Assembly: GCA_947396885.1 (NCBI GenBank)
Contig: OX377202.1
Span: forward strand, 83,122,408-83,186,407
Direction of reading: 5' to 3'
Length of the DNA: 64,000 nt
Source of the DNA: Heligmosomoides polygyrus polygyrus
Lineage: Eukaryota; Nematoda; Chromadorea; Rhabditida; Heligmosomidae
Part shown: piece by piece, positions 45,715-56,800 of the stretch
How positions within the stretch are numbered: the stretch's first letter is position 1
Layout: the number at the start of each line of letters is the position of its first letter
Made by a program: the position numbers and the translations under genes
Notes under the pieces: model-generated
What the model was told of the DNA's origin: nothing
Seen by the model: the letters and a program-made list of their open reading frames with translations, nothing else
The model's database searches: none

Positions 45715-46203
45715 AAGCCTAGTGCTAGCAACAACATCTATATCGCAATAGAACTCGAGCGCGAGTTCATTCGATGCCAAAAGTGTTGTTAATACCTTTC
45801 CTTGCCTCTCTGTATTGTTGACTCTGTATTACTATCTAAGATATTGACATCTTCAGCTTTACGTTATTAGCAACGATATCTGTGTTTAGGATCCTCCGGA
45901 CCAGAAGCAGACTGGTGTCGTATCGTCGTACTTGTAATCAGTAAAGAAAACCGTTAATGAAACGCAATGATTTTCAAGCCAAGTCAATCTTTATACATAA
46001 ACGTTTCTAAAAATGTTAAGTGTAAGCGCATGATCATCTTGACAATGAGCTACATACGCAAAAAAGAAACGAAAAAAATCTAAAGCGAAGCCGTGTCGGT
46101 GAAACGGGAAAAACTGCTACAGCCATTCTTCGCTCTTCTTGGGAGCTAACTTAGGAATCGATTTTCAAAAGGCAAAACGTTTTGTCTATTGAACGGCTCA
46201 ACC

Positions 46204-46370
46204 TGGGGCCAGATTCATCAACGACATACGTAACTTTAACTGAGAATTGTAAGCGAAAAGCTAAGATAACGCGGCTTATCGCTCACCATATCCCTTGATA
46301 AGCAGCGTTATCTGAGATATGGTGTGCTGTGACGTGAAATCGCTGTTAAAAGTTACCGTTGTAACTTTGG
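46204..46370 (-). mobile_element. MITE family copy 1
   Basis: Begins GGGGCCAGATTCATCAACGAC and carries the family core with GCGGCTTATCGCTCACCATATC in the opposite orientation to copy 2, which abuts it. Confidence 0.6.
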
Positions 46371-46470
46371 GGCCGGATTCATCCACGACTTACCGCAATT
46401 TTACAGAGAAAATTACAGCCGAAATCCTTGGTAGCGCGGCTTATCAAGCGATATGGCGCTAAGCCGCGCC
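46371..46470 (+). mobile_element. MITE family copy 2 (truncated)
   Basis: GGGGCCGGATTCATCCACGAC start, then CAGAGAAAATTACAGCCGAA and GCGGCTTATCAAGCGATATGG; the right end is lost. Confidence 0.6.
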
Positions 46471-46667
46471 AGGGATACTCGGCATATGCCTGAACTGCGA
46501 AAACGAATCCTACTGGGAGAATCTACACCCTTCAAGTAGTAGGAAGGGATGCTCCATTTCTGCCAAGTCCTTAAACCCAAGGAGCTAGGGAGCCTCAAAG
46601 CTTACTATGGGATCGCTTGCACACGTACAAGGCTACCGTAATCAGCGCAATTTCAAAAATGGACATC

Positions 46668-47040
46668 ATGTTCGTGATCAGCGCCCCAGATAACTCTCCT
46701 AGGCGATGTTTGGGTTAAAAAATTTTCCACTCCTTCTTGACCTCTATCAAGGGGCTAAGGGTCGCGAAAGTTCGATAGTGGCGCTTCAGATTTACCCTTG
46801 ACAATAGCGTACTCAAGGAAGCGTACACTGATGTCATGACGAAACATCTTGAACAACTTTCTGGAAAATATCTCTGCACACCTATCTTCAATAAAAACCT
46901 CTCTTTATGTAAAATTTTTAATTGGTCGGCTCACCGGAGGAGTTTCGAGACCAACGTGCCAGAGTCAAGCGATATGACGGTGACCTATATTCGCTGACCT
47001 GCCGGGACTGCAGTAGCTACCACCCCGTCATCATTAGTAT
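46668..47040. other. Repeat-derived sequence, no gene
   Basis: Starts with one copy of the dispersed protein-like motif (46668-46712). The remainder shows no gene. Confidence 0.35.
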
Positions 47041-47110
47041 GTCTAGTTCATTAGTACACTTTTGACGGGCAGTAGTGTACAACTGGACTTGTACAATGAT
47101 CGCTGCCCTC

Positions 47111-47304
47111 CTTTGATGATGTGTTAGATGACATGAGATTGACTGGACAGCCATTCTCAGCTTGTGGACTGGTGCCATCATATACTCCACTAATGGCTTG
47201 TGGACTGGTGCCATCATATACTCCTTTGATGATGTGTTAGATGACATGAGATTGACTGGACAGCCATTCTCGGCTTGTGGACTGGTGCCATCATGTACTC
47301 CTCT
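47111..47304. repeat. 113-bp direct duplication
   Basis: CTTTGATGATGTGTTAGATGA begins at 47111 and again at 47224. Inside it TTGTGGACTGGTGCCATCAT is also repeated at 37-bp spacing (47162 and 47199). Confidence 0.8.
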
Positions 47305-47529
47305 AATTGCTTTATTCATGTCTGCTTGGGAAGGTCCATTCCTCCATGTAGCCAAGGGTCCTATCAAAATTCAGCAGAAAATACGAAGTGTCGCATATAA
47401 GGGGACAGCTGATGAAAATCTCTCACTGAACACGTAATTCTCAGCCTATAGTGGAATACATGCATAGGGAAAGTTGGGAAGGTGAATGATACCAAAAAAG
47501 GAATGAAAAAAGGAAAACTAAAAATGCAA

Positions 47530-47625
47530 CATTTCCTCGAGGTCAAGGAATCGAACATCCGACCCTGTACCTACGATGCGCCGGCACTACCACTGAGCCG
47601 CCGAACTGCTTGCCTCGACGACGGA
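47530..47625 (-). mobile_element. tRNA-derived SINE head, family 2
   Basis: The reverse complement contains GGCTCAGTGGTAGTGCCGG (A box) and ATGTTCGATTCCTTGACC (B box) at normal tRNA spacing. The acceptor stem does not pair, so this is a tRNA-like SINE head and not a tRNA gene. Confidence 0.55.
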
Positions 47626-48647
47626 GCCAGACGTATTTCACCATTTCTCTCATCTCAACACGCACGTACATGTTAGGTGCTGACAGCGCAATACATTCCT
47701 GGTTGTTAAGGGGTCTCTATTTCCTCGGGTTCAAGGATTTCGCAAAAATGGAGCATTCCTTCCTACTAATTGAAGCGTGGAGAATCTCACAGTGGTATTC
47801 GTTTTCGCAGTTCAGACATACGCCTTAGAGACTTTCCTGGTGAGTTTTCCGCAGTGAATTCTCTGTTAACGTAATATAAGTCGTTGATCAATCCGACTTC
47901 TGATTGAACTAATTTAACAAGATTACGGCTTAAGCAGAACCTTAAGTTGTGTTGATGAGTATTGGCATGACCGCTTTAGCGCAATTGAGCTATCCTGCGG
48001 CACCCCTACAGTGATCCTAACAAGATTCTGATATTTACCGCTAGCAGCAGTTATGGCAAAAGACGGTTAATACGCGGTTGCCGCTGCTATATGTCTCGAG
48101 GACTACATTTTCACACAAATGCTGCATATCTGGTTAACAACGCATAGAAAAATCTCTTCGGCGTCATTCCGCGATAGTATGTTGGGGTACAGACAGTTTT
48201 TATGTACGAGAATCGTGCCGCATGAACCAGTGTCCACATTTATTCAAGGCCTAATACTCATTTTTATTAGTTTTATTTACAACTACAGCGCAAAACTAAA
48301 ACGCAAAAAAGACGGGCCAGAGAGGGGGTCAGAGAGCTGGTCTTGGAAATTCTGAGTGGGACCTGTACGGTCTTTTAGTGCAATGAACAAGAATCACAAA
48401 CCTGTGTTTCGTTTTTCGCAAATGCCCTTGAGCGGTCCAAAAATGGCAAAAAATGGTATATGTTCTGTACTGACTGATAAGGCAAAAGTGTCGCCGGGAA
48501 TAGTTATGTAGTGCTCAGAAATGAAGCTACAAAACGTTTTAAGCTTTTCCTACAATTGGGTTATTTTACAATCTGGTAGATTCCTAGGTTTCCTGAAAGA
48601 AGGTTCAAGATGAGTGATCCATTCGCAGGAGCGGCAGTGACTGCATG

Positions 48648-48702
48648 GCCGACTTGATAGCGGTACGGGAAGGGTTGAACGTTCGATTCCCGTGGTTGGT
48701 CT
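48648..48702 (+). repeat. tRNA-like fragment
   Basis: GGCCGAC...GTTGGTC can pair as an acceptor stem and GTTCGATTCCCGTGG is a B box, but at 55 nt it lacks a D arm. Likely SINE debris. Confidence 0.4.
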
Positions 48703-48916
48703 GCGTTTTGCCAGGTGGACTCATCTCGTTTTTCAAACTGAAAATACATTTTGTCTTCGGTAGGGTACGGTATTATTGGGTAGTGATGAAAAAAGGTGAC
48801 GATATCATGACCACCCATTTCGCCCAAACTTCGCCTATAGGGATTATTAAGGATACAAACCACGAATCTGCCAATATTGTTTCATATTACCATATTTTCT
48901 AGCACTAATTTCTATA

Positions 48917-49037
48917 TGGAGCCGAATTCATCGACAACTTACGTAACTTCAACGGAGAATTGTAGGTTTATCAAGCGAGATGGTGAGCGATACACCGCGT
49001 TATTTGAACTTTTAACACTATGAATCCAGCCCCTGAA
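48917..49037 (+). mobile_element. MITE family copy 3 (diverged)
   Basis: GGAGCCGAATTCATCGACAAC start, CAAGCGAGATGGTGAGCGATA core, ATGAATCCAGCCCC end. Confidence 0.5.
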
Positions 49038-49592
49038 AGTCGGAAGTTGAAAATGAGTCTGACCACATCGATGAAGAATGCGACTCTACTAATTCAGACA
49101 GCTTTTCTTACTTCCGCCTACCACAATCTGCCGTAATCGACGGAATTCTTAAAAAACCTACTTGATATATGAGCGAGAACCGACGTTTGTCTGTCTGTAT
49201 GTTCGTTTGCTTGCATTGGAGTGCTGGAGGAGTGTGTTGGGGGACAGTGTGGGGATAGGGGGGGGGGGTGGTTGTAGTTGTGCAACGTGCATGGCGATTC
49301 AGTATGCGTGGCGAACACTGCGCCAAACGCGCTTGGAGATGCGGTGCTGGAGGAATATTTCACTAGAGCTGATAGGACTGGAGCTCTGGATTTGTGGAAA
49401 AGTAAAATGAAATGAAGATGAAGTGAACCCTTAAGTTGATTGGATTGGAGACCTTGGCACCGTTTTACGATGGGGGCAGTCCTCCTTAGGTGGTGACCTC
49501 AGTATTAATAGCACAGAGTCTGTCGACAACCGCTGAACGGCTGGTAGATATCGTATCCGCGATCAACACCGTTACAGAAAAGAAGATTGCCA

Positions 49593-49757
49593 GGGGCCGG
49601 ATTCATCAACGACTTACAGCATATTAACAGAGAAAATTACAGCCGAAATCCCTGGTAGTGCATCTTATCAAGCGATATGGTGAGCGATAGGCCGCGTTAT
49701 CTGAGCTTTTCGGTTACAATTCTCTGCAAAAATTACGTAACTCGTTGATTATTCCGG
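49593..49757 (+). mobile_element. MITE family copy 4
   Basis: GGGGCCGGATTCATCAACGAC at the left and CGTTGATTATTCCGG at the right form terminal inverted repeats. The core has ATTACAGCCGAAATCCCTGG and TCAAGCGATATGGTGAGCGA. About 165 bp, no coding capacity. Confidence 0.75.
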
Positions 49758-50596
49758 ACACAGATTGGTGAACAGCATGCCAGGTAACACTTTCGACAAA
49801 CTTTGGGCAAAAAAATGCTTTTCGGTCCTTGGAGTCGGGCAATACAAGTTCTCTTTTCTCCAACGGTTCCTCCCTCCCGCACGTGTGGGGAAGAGTTGTC
49901 AGAAAATAATACGCGGGGAAAGAGCAATAAAATAAGTTGAATAAAATATGCTGCACTTTAGCATTTAGTGGAAATAGTGAAAGTTGCTAGAAGAGTACAA
50001 AGAAGTCTATATATGTAGAAGCCTGAGGAATGATGAGCACGCCTTGATGAAGGGTTAAGGCAGTACTTGCCGATCGTTTTTGAAGATGAGCAATGGGAAA
50101 CCCTTCCAAAATTTGTAGAGAACATTACGAACAGGTCATATAGGGGCATCATCTAACGAGAGCTTCCCTTTGCAAGACAAGTTCGGTTTAATGAACGCAC
50201 GGCGTAACTCCGCGCGACAAAACGGGCTTCTTCCACATCAGCAGCCTTAGAACGATCCTTATTAGGACTACTCTACAGAAGAGAAGCACTTGGGTCATTA
50301 ATTTCTTACTTTCAAATAGGGCTTCTTGCTCAGGAATTCAATCTTCAAAACAGAAATTATATCGTCCAGTTTTCTTTAACTCGAACTAGATTGGATTGAC
50401 ATAGATAGAGACATCAAATTGCATGAGCGGCATTTTCAATTCAATCAAGGCATTGTTGTTTTTTGAATGTAAAATATGTCAAATCACATTTGGGATACGA
50501 CGATTTTACTGAATGCTTTATAGGAAATGGTCGATAAATCAATATAACATTAAAATCTCATCGAGGAAGCCAAAGCATAGTGTAATCAGAATGACA
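49758..50596. other. No gene recognised
   Basis: Region downstream of the Gly-rich gene; no AATAAA placement convincing enough to call. Confidence 0.35.
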
Positions 50597-53513
50597 TTAG
50601 AGTTTCAGTATCTCTTCGCGAGAGAACCGTTTTGGTCTTACGTTTCCATTGGGACCATTTGGATAGCCCTCGAAATCCTGATATCCGCCGTTGTTATCGG
50701 GTCGGCCACCTCCACTAGGCCCAAATCCAGGCGGCGTTCCTCCTTGGTCAGGTCCTTGAGGACGTCCTCCATTCGGACGATTTCCTTGATTCGGCGAACC
50801 GCCGTTGTGACCAGGTCGGTTTCCACCCGGTCGACCACCACCAGGACCTAATCCAGGCTGAATGCCTCCCTGGTTAGGTCCTTGAGGATATCCTCCATTC
50901 GGACGATTTCCTGCACCTGGGAAACCATTGTTCTGTCCAGGCCGGCCGTTCGGGAATCCTCCTTGGTTTCCACCATGAGGAAATTTGCCTCCATGTGGTC
51001 CCCTATGCGGTCGGCGTATTCCTTCTCTCGATTCGTGACTTTCGCTGGAATCCTGAAATTTCCTGTTGAGTAAATCTGCATATAATGATTTTATATTTTC
51101 CTAAGCGTTAATGTAACTGCGCAATTTGTAGATAATGAATAGTCGGTTAGCCAATATTTTCTTAATGTTCTTCGTTTCACACTGTGTGCCCAAAGTTGAG
51201 TCTTTCTATTATTAGTCTGCTGACATTGCAGTTACTGGGTAACAAAAAAAACTATACAGTTCTTGTAATTTTTTTCAGTTTCCAATCCTTACTAAATAAA
51301 TATGGACGCTATGAGGGTTAGGGGAGGGGGGGGGCACGCCCTTGTGAGCGTCGATTTTTTCAATGTAGAACACGATGTTGCGGTTCCTTTGCCGTGATCC
51401 ACCCATGCCTTGATTTCCATTGGAATATGATTTTGTAGTAAGAAAAAGGAGCGAGCAAAGTCGTCACCACGTCACTGCACTCCCTAATAGGCATTGCGCC
51501 TGAATGTGTTTGAGCTGTCCATCAGATCGATTCTGGCCAGTGATGTAATTGGTTTGTGCTGCGCAGTACTTCTGTCCTTCAGGTTGTTCCTCCACAATCG
51601 TTCTCATGCTCAACAGCTGCGTTTCAAGTTGTCGTTGACATGTCTTCCGAAGCCAGGTTCCCCTTTCTCGTTTCTTCTTACTTGATGTAATTGCTGGCCC
51701 GCCTTCACAGGTCCTCCCTCGCCCTCTTTAGTCCCCCACCTTCCTGGTCCCAACTACTGGCCCACTTCTTTGTTTCATCCATTGACACCTACTGGTTCTT
51801 CTTGCTGGTTTCCCCATCTTGGCCCCTCCTCCAGGTTCTTCCTTTCTTTCCTGGTCCCTCTCCTGGTCCACCATAGAGGTTCCCCCTACCTCCCTTCTCC
51901 ACCACCACCTTAGTGGTCCTCCCATGCTCACGGCACGGTCGGTGACATGTTCTCAGAATCAGGATGTTTGCTGCGGACGTAGTGGGCCGTCTTCCGTGTT
52001 CATAAGCTCAGAAGCGTTAAAGGGCAGAAAAATCACACGTTTAATAGCAAATTTTGCCCTCGCTGTGGATGATGCTGCGTACCTCACTTAGGTTAGATCA
52101 CCCCACGGACAAACTCTTTTATATATAGGTGGTGATACTCTCTAAAAATCTCAAATCATGCTTATCTAGCTATTACTGGCCATACATTATCTGGTTATTA
52201 CAGCCTAGGGTTGGATCCATCAACGACTTACAGCAATTCAACAGAGAAAATTACAGCCGAAATCCCTGATAGCGCGGCTTATCAAGCAATACGGTGAGCG
52301 ATAAGCCGCGTTTTCTGTGAATTTTCTGCTAAGGTTATGTAAGTAGTTGATGAATCCGACGACAGTCTTTATTAGAGTGTGATGGTGCAGTCGTTCCTAC
52401 TCTATAGACTGAAATGGCAGCCGAATGGTGAATAAGTCGGAGGCGGGAAACGTTGCGACAAGATTCGACCGAGTCCCGCCCATGTCAACAACGCTCTCTA
52501 TTTCTTTGCTGAAGCGATTTGGTTCAGAAAATTCGTCGTGAGAATTTTCTGGAAGCTCAAATGTGTCTGGTGGATAGCCTCCCTACTCGAGAGGACCTTG
52601 TTAAGGATATTTAAAGAAGTGATATGCTTTCGTCATCATTTTGGTGCCATCGTGGTGCCATTGCATTGTTCGGATCTAGGTTAAACGTCAGTGGTCAGTA
52701 CATGACAACGGATGTGAACAAGCATGGATCTGCTAAGATCAATGGCACTGTGCTCTTACGAGCTACACCTTTCAAATATCTGGGATCATCGATCACGTCC
52801 GATGGCAGCCTAAAGCTGAAAGTCAATGTGGACTTGAATGAAGTATGATCCAAATGGCGCTCATAGATTGGGTGCTCTGCGACAGCGCAATACCTGAGCA
52901 CCTCAAATCGAAGGTGTATAGAACAGTCGTCCGCCCAATAGCGACGTAGGGTGGGTACTAGGTGCTGGCTCGTGACTAAGGAAATTGAAAACCGCTTCAG
53001 TGTAATGGAAACAAAAATGCTACGGTGGAGTAACACGAATGGACAGCGTTCGTAACGACTCCATACCACAGAGATTCGGTGTCGCCCCAATATCCGACAA
53101 ACCGCTCGAAACTTGTCTTCGATGGTATGGCCACGTGCTTCACGCTAACGAGGACACCGTAAGATTGGCTGACACTTGAGGTTCCTGGAAAGCGGCCCAG
53201 GGGACGCCCGAAGCAACGTTGGCCAGATACCTTGCACTTGGACTTAAATATAGCTGTGCATCCTGATCAAGCATTTGATCGAGCGATTTGGCACCACCAC
53301 ACCGGAAGAGCGGACCCCGCCAGCAAGTGGAACAGACGCTAATGAAAATGACGATTTGTTTTACTATGATCTTGTGAGAGCATAATAAAAAACAGCACAT
53401 GGTCGTGCAATCGTAGGAGATTACTTGCCATTACGGCTTCAAATGGTCATGTTGTCTTTCCTCATCGCTGTCGTGCTTTCCTAGTTTTCTAGCGTTGTGC
53501 TATGCCACATAAG

Positions 53514-53551
<38 letters not shown>

Positions 53552-53552
53552 G

Positions 53553-53588
<36 letters not shown>

Positions 53589-53858
53589 GTAGTAGTAGTA
53601 GTATCAAAGCTATGAAAGTCATACACGTATTCAAGCTACCTCCACGACATCCCATAGAACAACAATACATCCCTCGAAGATATTGAATAGCGCCGTTTTA
53701 TGCTTCATATTTTTTAAATAAACCAGGTCATGCTGCACCTGGGTTTCATTATAATAGGCTGGTGCAGTTGAATGAGTGAGAAAAAAGTTGACTAAACGAA
53801 CCTTTCTGGCCAACGCGACCACAGCTATGGCGAATAGAAGGAGTGCAATTGATCGCAT
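50597..53858 (-). CDS. Secreted Gly/Pro/Asn-rich repeat protein, two exons
   Basis: Exon 1 (53858-53802) encodes MRSIALLLFAIAVVALARK, a textbook signal peptide, and ends at AAG|GTTCGT in phase 0. Its ATG directly follows GCTTTCAG, which looks like a trans-splice acceptor. Exon 2 (51052-50597) starts after ATTTCAG in phase 0, is open for 151 codons without any Met, and ends in TAA. It begins DSSESHESREGIRRPHRG and continues as a Gly/Pro/Asn/Gln-rich region with two near-identical blocks (GNRPNGGYPQGPNQGG and GNRPNGGRPQGPDQGG). The tail is charged (RPKRFSREEILKL). Mature protein about 152 residues, probably extracellular. It could be a cuticle/matrix, antimicrobial or excretory-secretory protein; the family is not recognised. 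The 2.7-kb intron carries an RTE fragment and a MITE. Additional middle exons cannot be excluded. Confidence 0.68.
52208..52358 (+). mobile_element. MITE family copy 5
   Basis: GGGTTGGATCCATCAACGACT left end, GTAGTTGATGAATCCGAC right end, same core as copy 4. Lies in the intron of the Gly-rich gene. Confidence 0.7.
52640..53341 (+). pseudogene. RTE-type retrotransposon, 3' fragment
   Basis: Starts inside the RT C-terminal region (YMTTDVNKHGSAKINGTVLL, FKYLGSSITSDGSLKLKVNV) and runs in broken frames through the usual strongylid RTE tail to RRADPASKWNRR-stop. 5'-truncated and frameshifted. It lies in the Gly-rich gene's intron, opposite strand. Confidence 0.82.
53515..53610 (+). repeat. (ATT)n tail of the RTE fragment
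   Basis: About 28 ATT units with one interruption, then AGTAGTAG. RTE elements typically end in short tandem repeats; this one lies about 170 bp after the ORF remnant. Confidence 0.8.
53636..53725 (+). mobile_element. SINE family 1 tail fragment
   Basis: CTACCTCCACGACATCCCATAG and GAATAGCGCCGTTTTATGC match the 3' part of the SINE copies. Confidence 0.5.
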
Positions 53859-54100
53859 CTGAAAGCATTTAGTATTTACACTGCTATCGAGTTGGTGGTC
53901 TCTCAGACAATATGATCTAATGAGTGCTAATTGTAAGGGTTCTGTGGGCACGACGGTGCAGTGTGATGAAGTCCAAGACAGATGACGAGAACAGAATCCT
54001 AGGCGAACTCTACTAAAAGTAGGAGATGAAGGAAGCAAATAAGCCTAATGAAGTTAAATCCTTGCGTTCACTTTATATGCAGATTATATTTGTCAATGGC

Positions 54101-54199
54101 GTCAGTTTTTTTTCGACGTTTCCATTGTGGCCAATATTTGTGATGCCGCGAATGGCATCACAAGAATTAGACACAATGGAAACGTCTAAAAAATGACTG
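54101..54199. repeat. Hairpin element of about 99 bp
   Basis: GTCAGTTTTTTTTCGACGTTTC... pairs with ...GGAAACGTCTAAAAAATGAC; the arms of about 47 bp meet at GATGCC-GCGAAT-GGCATC with a few mismatches. Probably a small palindromic MITE. Confidence 0.75.
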
Positions 54200-54547
54200 A
54201 TTATGCCCTTTTACACGGAAAAAACGAGGCTTCTCTAAACACCAGCGGCAGATCTGTTCTAACAGCCGTTCGATAAATTGCATGAATTGTGCAATTCATT
54301 TTTTACTCTTAGCGAATCTTATGTGAACCCTGGCCATGACGCGAAATTTTAATTCTCGTTACGAAGTGCTTTAAAGCCGCCAGCTCTTTAGATGGACCTC
54401 GTCTTATGTTAAAGGTTCACTGCGCTAGAGAATGCCCTGTTGAAGTTATTCGGTTGTTCTTCGGATAACTCGAATAACTTCTTAGCGCAAGTTGACATTT
54501 ATTTCTTGGTATTTAAGCCAATCAAATTTCAGTTTCTAATCACACAT

Positions 54548-54840
54548 GGAAAGGGCGCGTGTAGCGCAGTCGGCGGAGGCACCGACTGTAGCGTGCACCC
54601 GAAACCAGGTTCCTGGTTCGGATTTCCTGACCAGGCCAACCAAGCCTTCCATCCCTCCGGGGTCGGTGAATCGGTACCAGACTTGTCTGGGAAGGAAAGA
54701 GTGCTCACTTGTTCATCGTCTGGCCACCGGAAGTCATTGTATGGCCAAATACGCATTCAAATCGCCTCCACGATATAGAAGTAGAATGCGTGGCGCATCC
54801 CAAAAGGGATTGAATAACGCCATCCTTTATCCTTTAATTG
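54548..54840 (+). mobile_element. tRNA-derived SINE, family 1 (copy 4)
   Basis: A box TAGCGCAGTCGG (54562-54573), B box GGTTCGGATTTCC (54615-54627), full body and TTTATCCTTTAATT tail. The best-preserved copy. Confidence 0.85.
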
Positions 54841-54841
54841 T

Positions 54842-54945
54842 ACATGGAAAGGGCACGTGAAGCGCAGTCGGAACAGACGGCGACTGTCGCATGCACTGTA
54901 TACCAAGTTCCTGGTTCCTGGATATCCCTCCCACTCAGAAAATTT
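54842..54945 (+). mobile_element. Second, partial SINE head directly behind copy 4
   Basis: ACATGGAAAGGGCACGTGAAGCGCAGTCGG repeats the start of copy 4 and breaks off after the B-box region (shown in two parts of the same word). Suggests a dimer or nested insertion. Confidence 0.6.
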
Positions 54946-55039
54946 TGAACAAGTTACTTGCAAGCTGCATGCGGGTCATAGATTGCCTCAAACTAGTCAT
55001 TTGTAAGTTTCTGCAAGCTAGACACGGGATCCGAATCAT

Positions 55040-55285
55040 GCATTTTCGGATATCCGGCCGGATTTATCCGGTTTCGGATTATCCGAAATCCGGCTGGGTC
55101 GAAAATTGCCATCATCTGAATCATCCGAAGATCCGGAGTTTCTAAAATTCCCCTCATCTGAATCATCCGAAGATCCGGGGTTTTCAAAATTACTCTCATC
55201 TGAATCATCCGAAAATCCGGGGTTTTGAAAAACGTAATGATTCGGATAAAATCGGATAAAAATCGGATAATAGGAGGTTAGCGCG
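55040..55285 (+). repeat. ~42-bp satellite, locus 1
   Basis: CATCTGAATCATCCGAAGAT followed by CCGGGGTTTTCAAAATT-type sequence, three to four units, bordered by GGATTATCCGAAATCCGGCT on the left and ATCGGATAAAAATCGG on the right. The same arrangement occurs at 57425-57625. Translated, it gives acidic SDDSDEGNF-like repeats on the minus strand, without sign of a real gene. Confidence 0.75.
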
Positions 55286-55574
55286 CCTTGCTGGCAAACT
55301 CTGCGCCATTGATAACCTCCCTTTTTCGGGCAGATTTGCAATCATTTGGCGGGAATTCTCTCACAAGGGAAGGGTCTGATTGCGTATATCTGAACGGGGA
55401 GAGGGAGTCATCCTATTAAGTAGGAATAATCCCCACCCCTCAATTAGCATAAACTGTGTTTCATTTTTGCCAAGTCGTTAAACCCAAGGAGTGGGGTTCT
55501 TGAAGTCACAATGGAATACGGCGCATCACGGGTTTGGGGTCTCATACGACCGCGATGCCTCGGCCGGCAAACAG

Positions 55575-55660
55575 CTCGGAGCGCAATGGGTAGTGACGAT
55601 GCTTCATGGGAGGAAGGTCGGGGGTTCGATTCTCATGCGCTGCTGCATTCCTTCTTTTTA
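55575..55660 (+). mobile_element. tRNA-derived SINE head, family 3 (copy 1)
   Basis: A box AGCGCAATGGGTAG (55580-55593), B box GGTTCGATTCTC (55623-55634), followed by GCGCTGCTGCATTCCTTC. Related head at 56712-56790 on the other strand. Confidence 0.6.
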
Positions 55661-55726
55661 ACTGATTGGTAGAGATTTAGGGGATTCTGACGTCTATACC
55701 ATTTTTCGACGTTTTCTGCGCATAAT

Positions 55727-55833
55727 CCAGCTGCATGCTGTGGTACTCGACGTGATGATGCATAAATATTCAACACCAGTGAGGTGTTGAATATTTATGC
55801 ATCATCACGTTGAGTACCACAGCATGCAGCTGG
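55727..55833. repeat. Near-perfect 107-bp palindrome
   Basis: Two 51-bp arms (55727-55777 and 55783-55833) with one mismatch around a 5-nt centre AGTGA. Outer ends CCAGCTGCATGCTG / CAGCATGCAGCTGG. Confidence 0.95.
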
Positions 55834-56169
55834 AAACAATGGGCAGGGTATAAATGCTGCAGGCTCCTCTCAGTCTGTTTCTATACATCGGCCAATGACC
55901 TCGGGTAAAACCACCCTGCTCGGATTTTCAAAGGAGACCATGAAGTGACATCACATGTAGTTAAAACAAGAAAGTCTGTGGATCCCGGAAATTGACCTAA
56001 ACGGCATCAATACACTTTTTCTCTCATCTTTGCCCGTCATCTGGAAATCAGAGGTCTGCTGGAGGTTCTCTGAAACTTAACACCAACAAAGTCGCCGATG
56101 CTCGAGTGGTGATCCACTTGCTCACGCTGAAGTGTGGTCCACCTTTAGATAACGAGCCTTCAAGGGAAT

Positions 56170-56297
56170 GACACCAACCTGACCGAGCGAATGACCAGCA
56201 TACTCAAGGACTTCAAAGCACGTCAACTTGAAGATAACGAAGACGAACGGCTGGAAATGGTGGAAAACCAGAAGGTTGGGATCCGCAAAATGAACTG
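56170..56297 (+). other. Short protein-like frame, unassigned
   Basis: Reads NDTNLTERMTSILKDFKARQ then LEDNEDERLEMVENQKVGIR and stops. Charged and helical, as in coiled-coil or gag-type proteins, but no start, splice sites or family could be assigned. Confidence 0.2.
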
Positions 56298-56711
56298 AGA
56301 GACGTGGAAAGGCTGGCAAGCAGTGGGTATATGATAACGTTTTCGGCTGGAGCTCTTGTTTCGGTGGAAAGGAAAGTCTTCAATTGGATTTCGTCTATGG
56401 AGCCGATCTCATTTGTCCATATATGGAAGCAAACTGTGAGGAACCAGTAGCCTTTATGCGCTGCTCGTATTGTGACCAGTGCTTATGTTCCATGCACTTT
56501 GTGTCTGTGTATCACTGATGTTAAACGTTCATACATCGTTATGTTGAACAGCTTTCCAATTGCGTTTTGGGTAAAAAACCGGTCAGTAATAAACAAGTGG
56601 CAACAAAGTTGCTCTCCACGGCATACATCTGGAAACACTGCGCAGCAAACATCTAAAATGGTATAGATGTCATAATCCCTCCAATCAAACAATAAGGTGA
56701 AATGCAAAGAT

Positions 56712-56800
56712 TTAGCAGCGCAGAAAAGTCGAATCCTCTACCTCCCTCTCATGGAGCAACGTCACTATCCACTGCGCTACGAGCCGCTTCCCGCCAGCGG
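56712..56800 (-). mobile_element. tRNA-derived SINE head, family 3 (copy 2)
   Basis: The reverse complement has TAGCGCAGTGGATAG (A box, 56779-56765) and GGATTCGAC (B box, 56736-56728) at tRNA spacing. Confidence 0.6.

Noticed and set aside
51690..51935. Gly-rich purine-biased stretch as a middle exon of the secreted Gly-rich gene
   Set aside because: The frames that stay open do not continue the repeat pattern of the real exon and no matching acceptor/donor pair was found; it is probably low-complexity intron.
54529..54778. ORFs on both strands over the SINE at 54.5 kb (and equivalents at 2.7 and 43.7 kb)
   Set aside because: The same frames recur in each SINE copy, so they reflect shared repeat sequence, not genes.
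55036..55341. Acidic repeat protein (SDDSDEGNF repeats) on the minus strand
   Set aside because: Encoded by the 42-b satellite, whose period is a multiple of three; no splice sites or start context, and the second locus gives a different frame.
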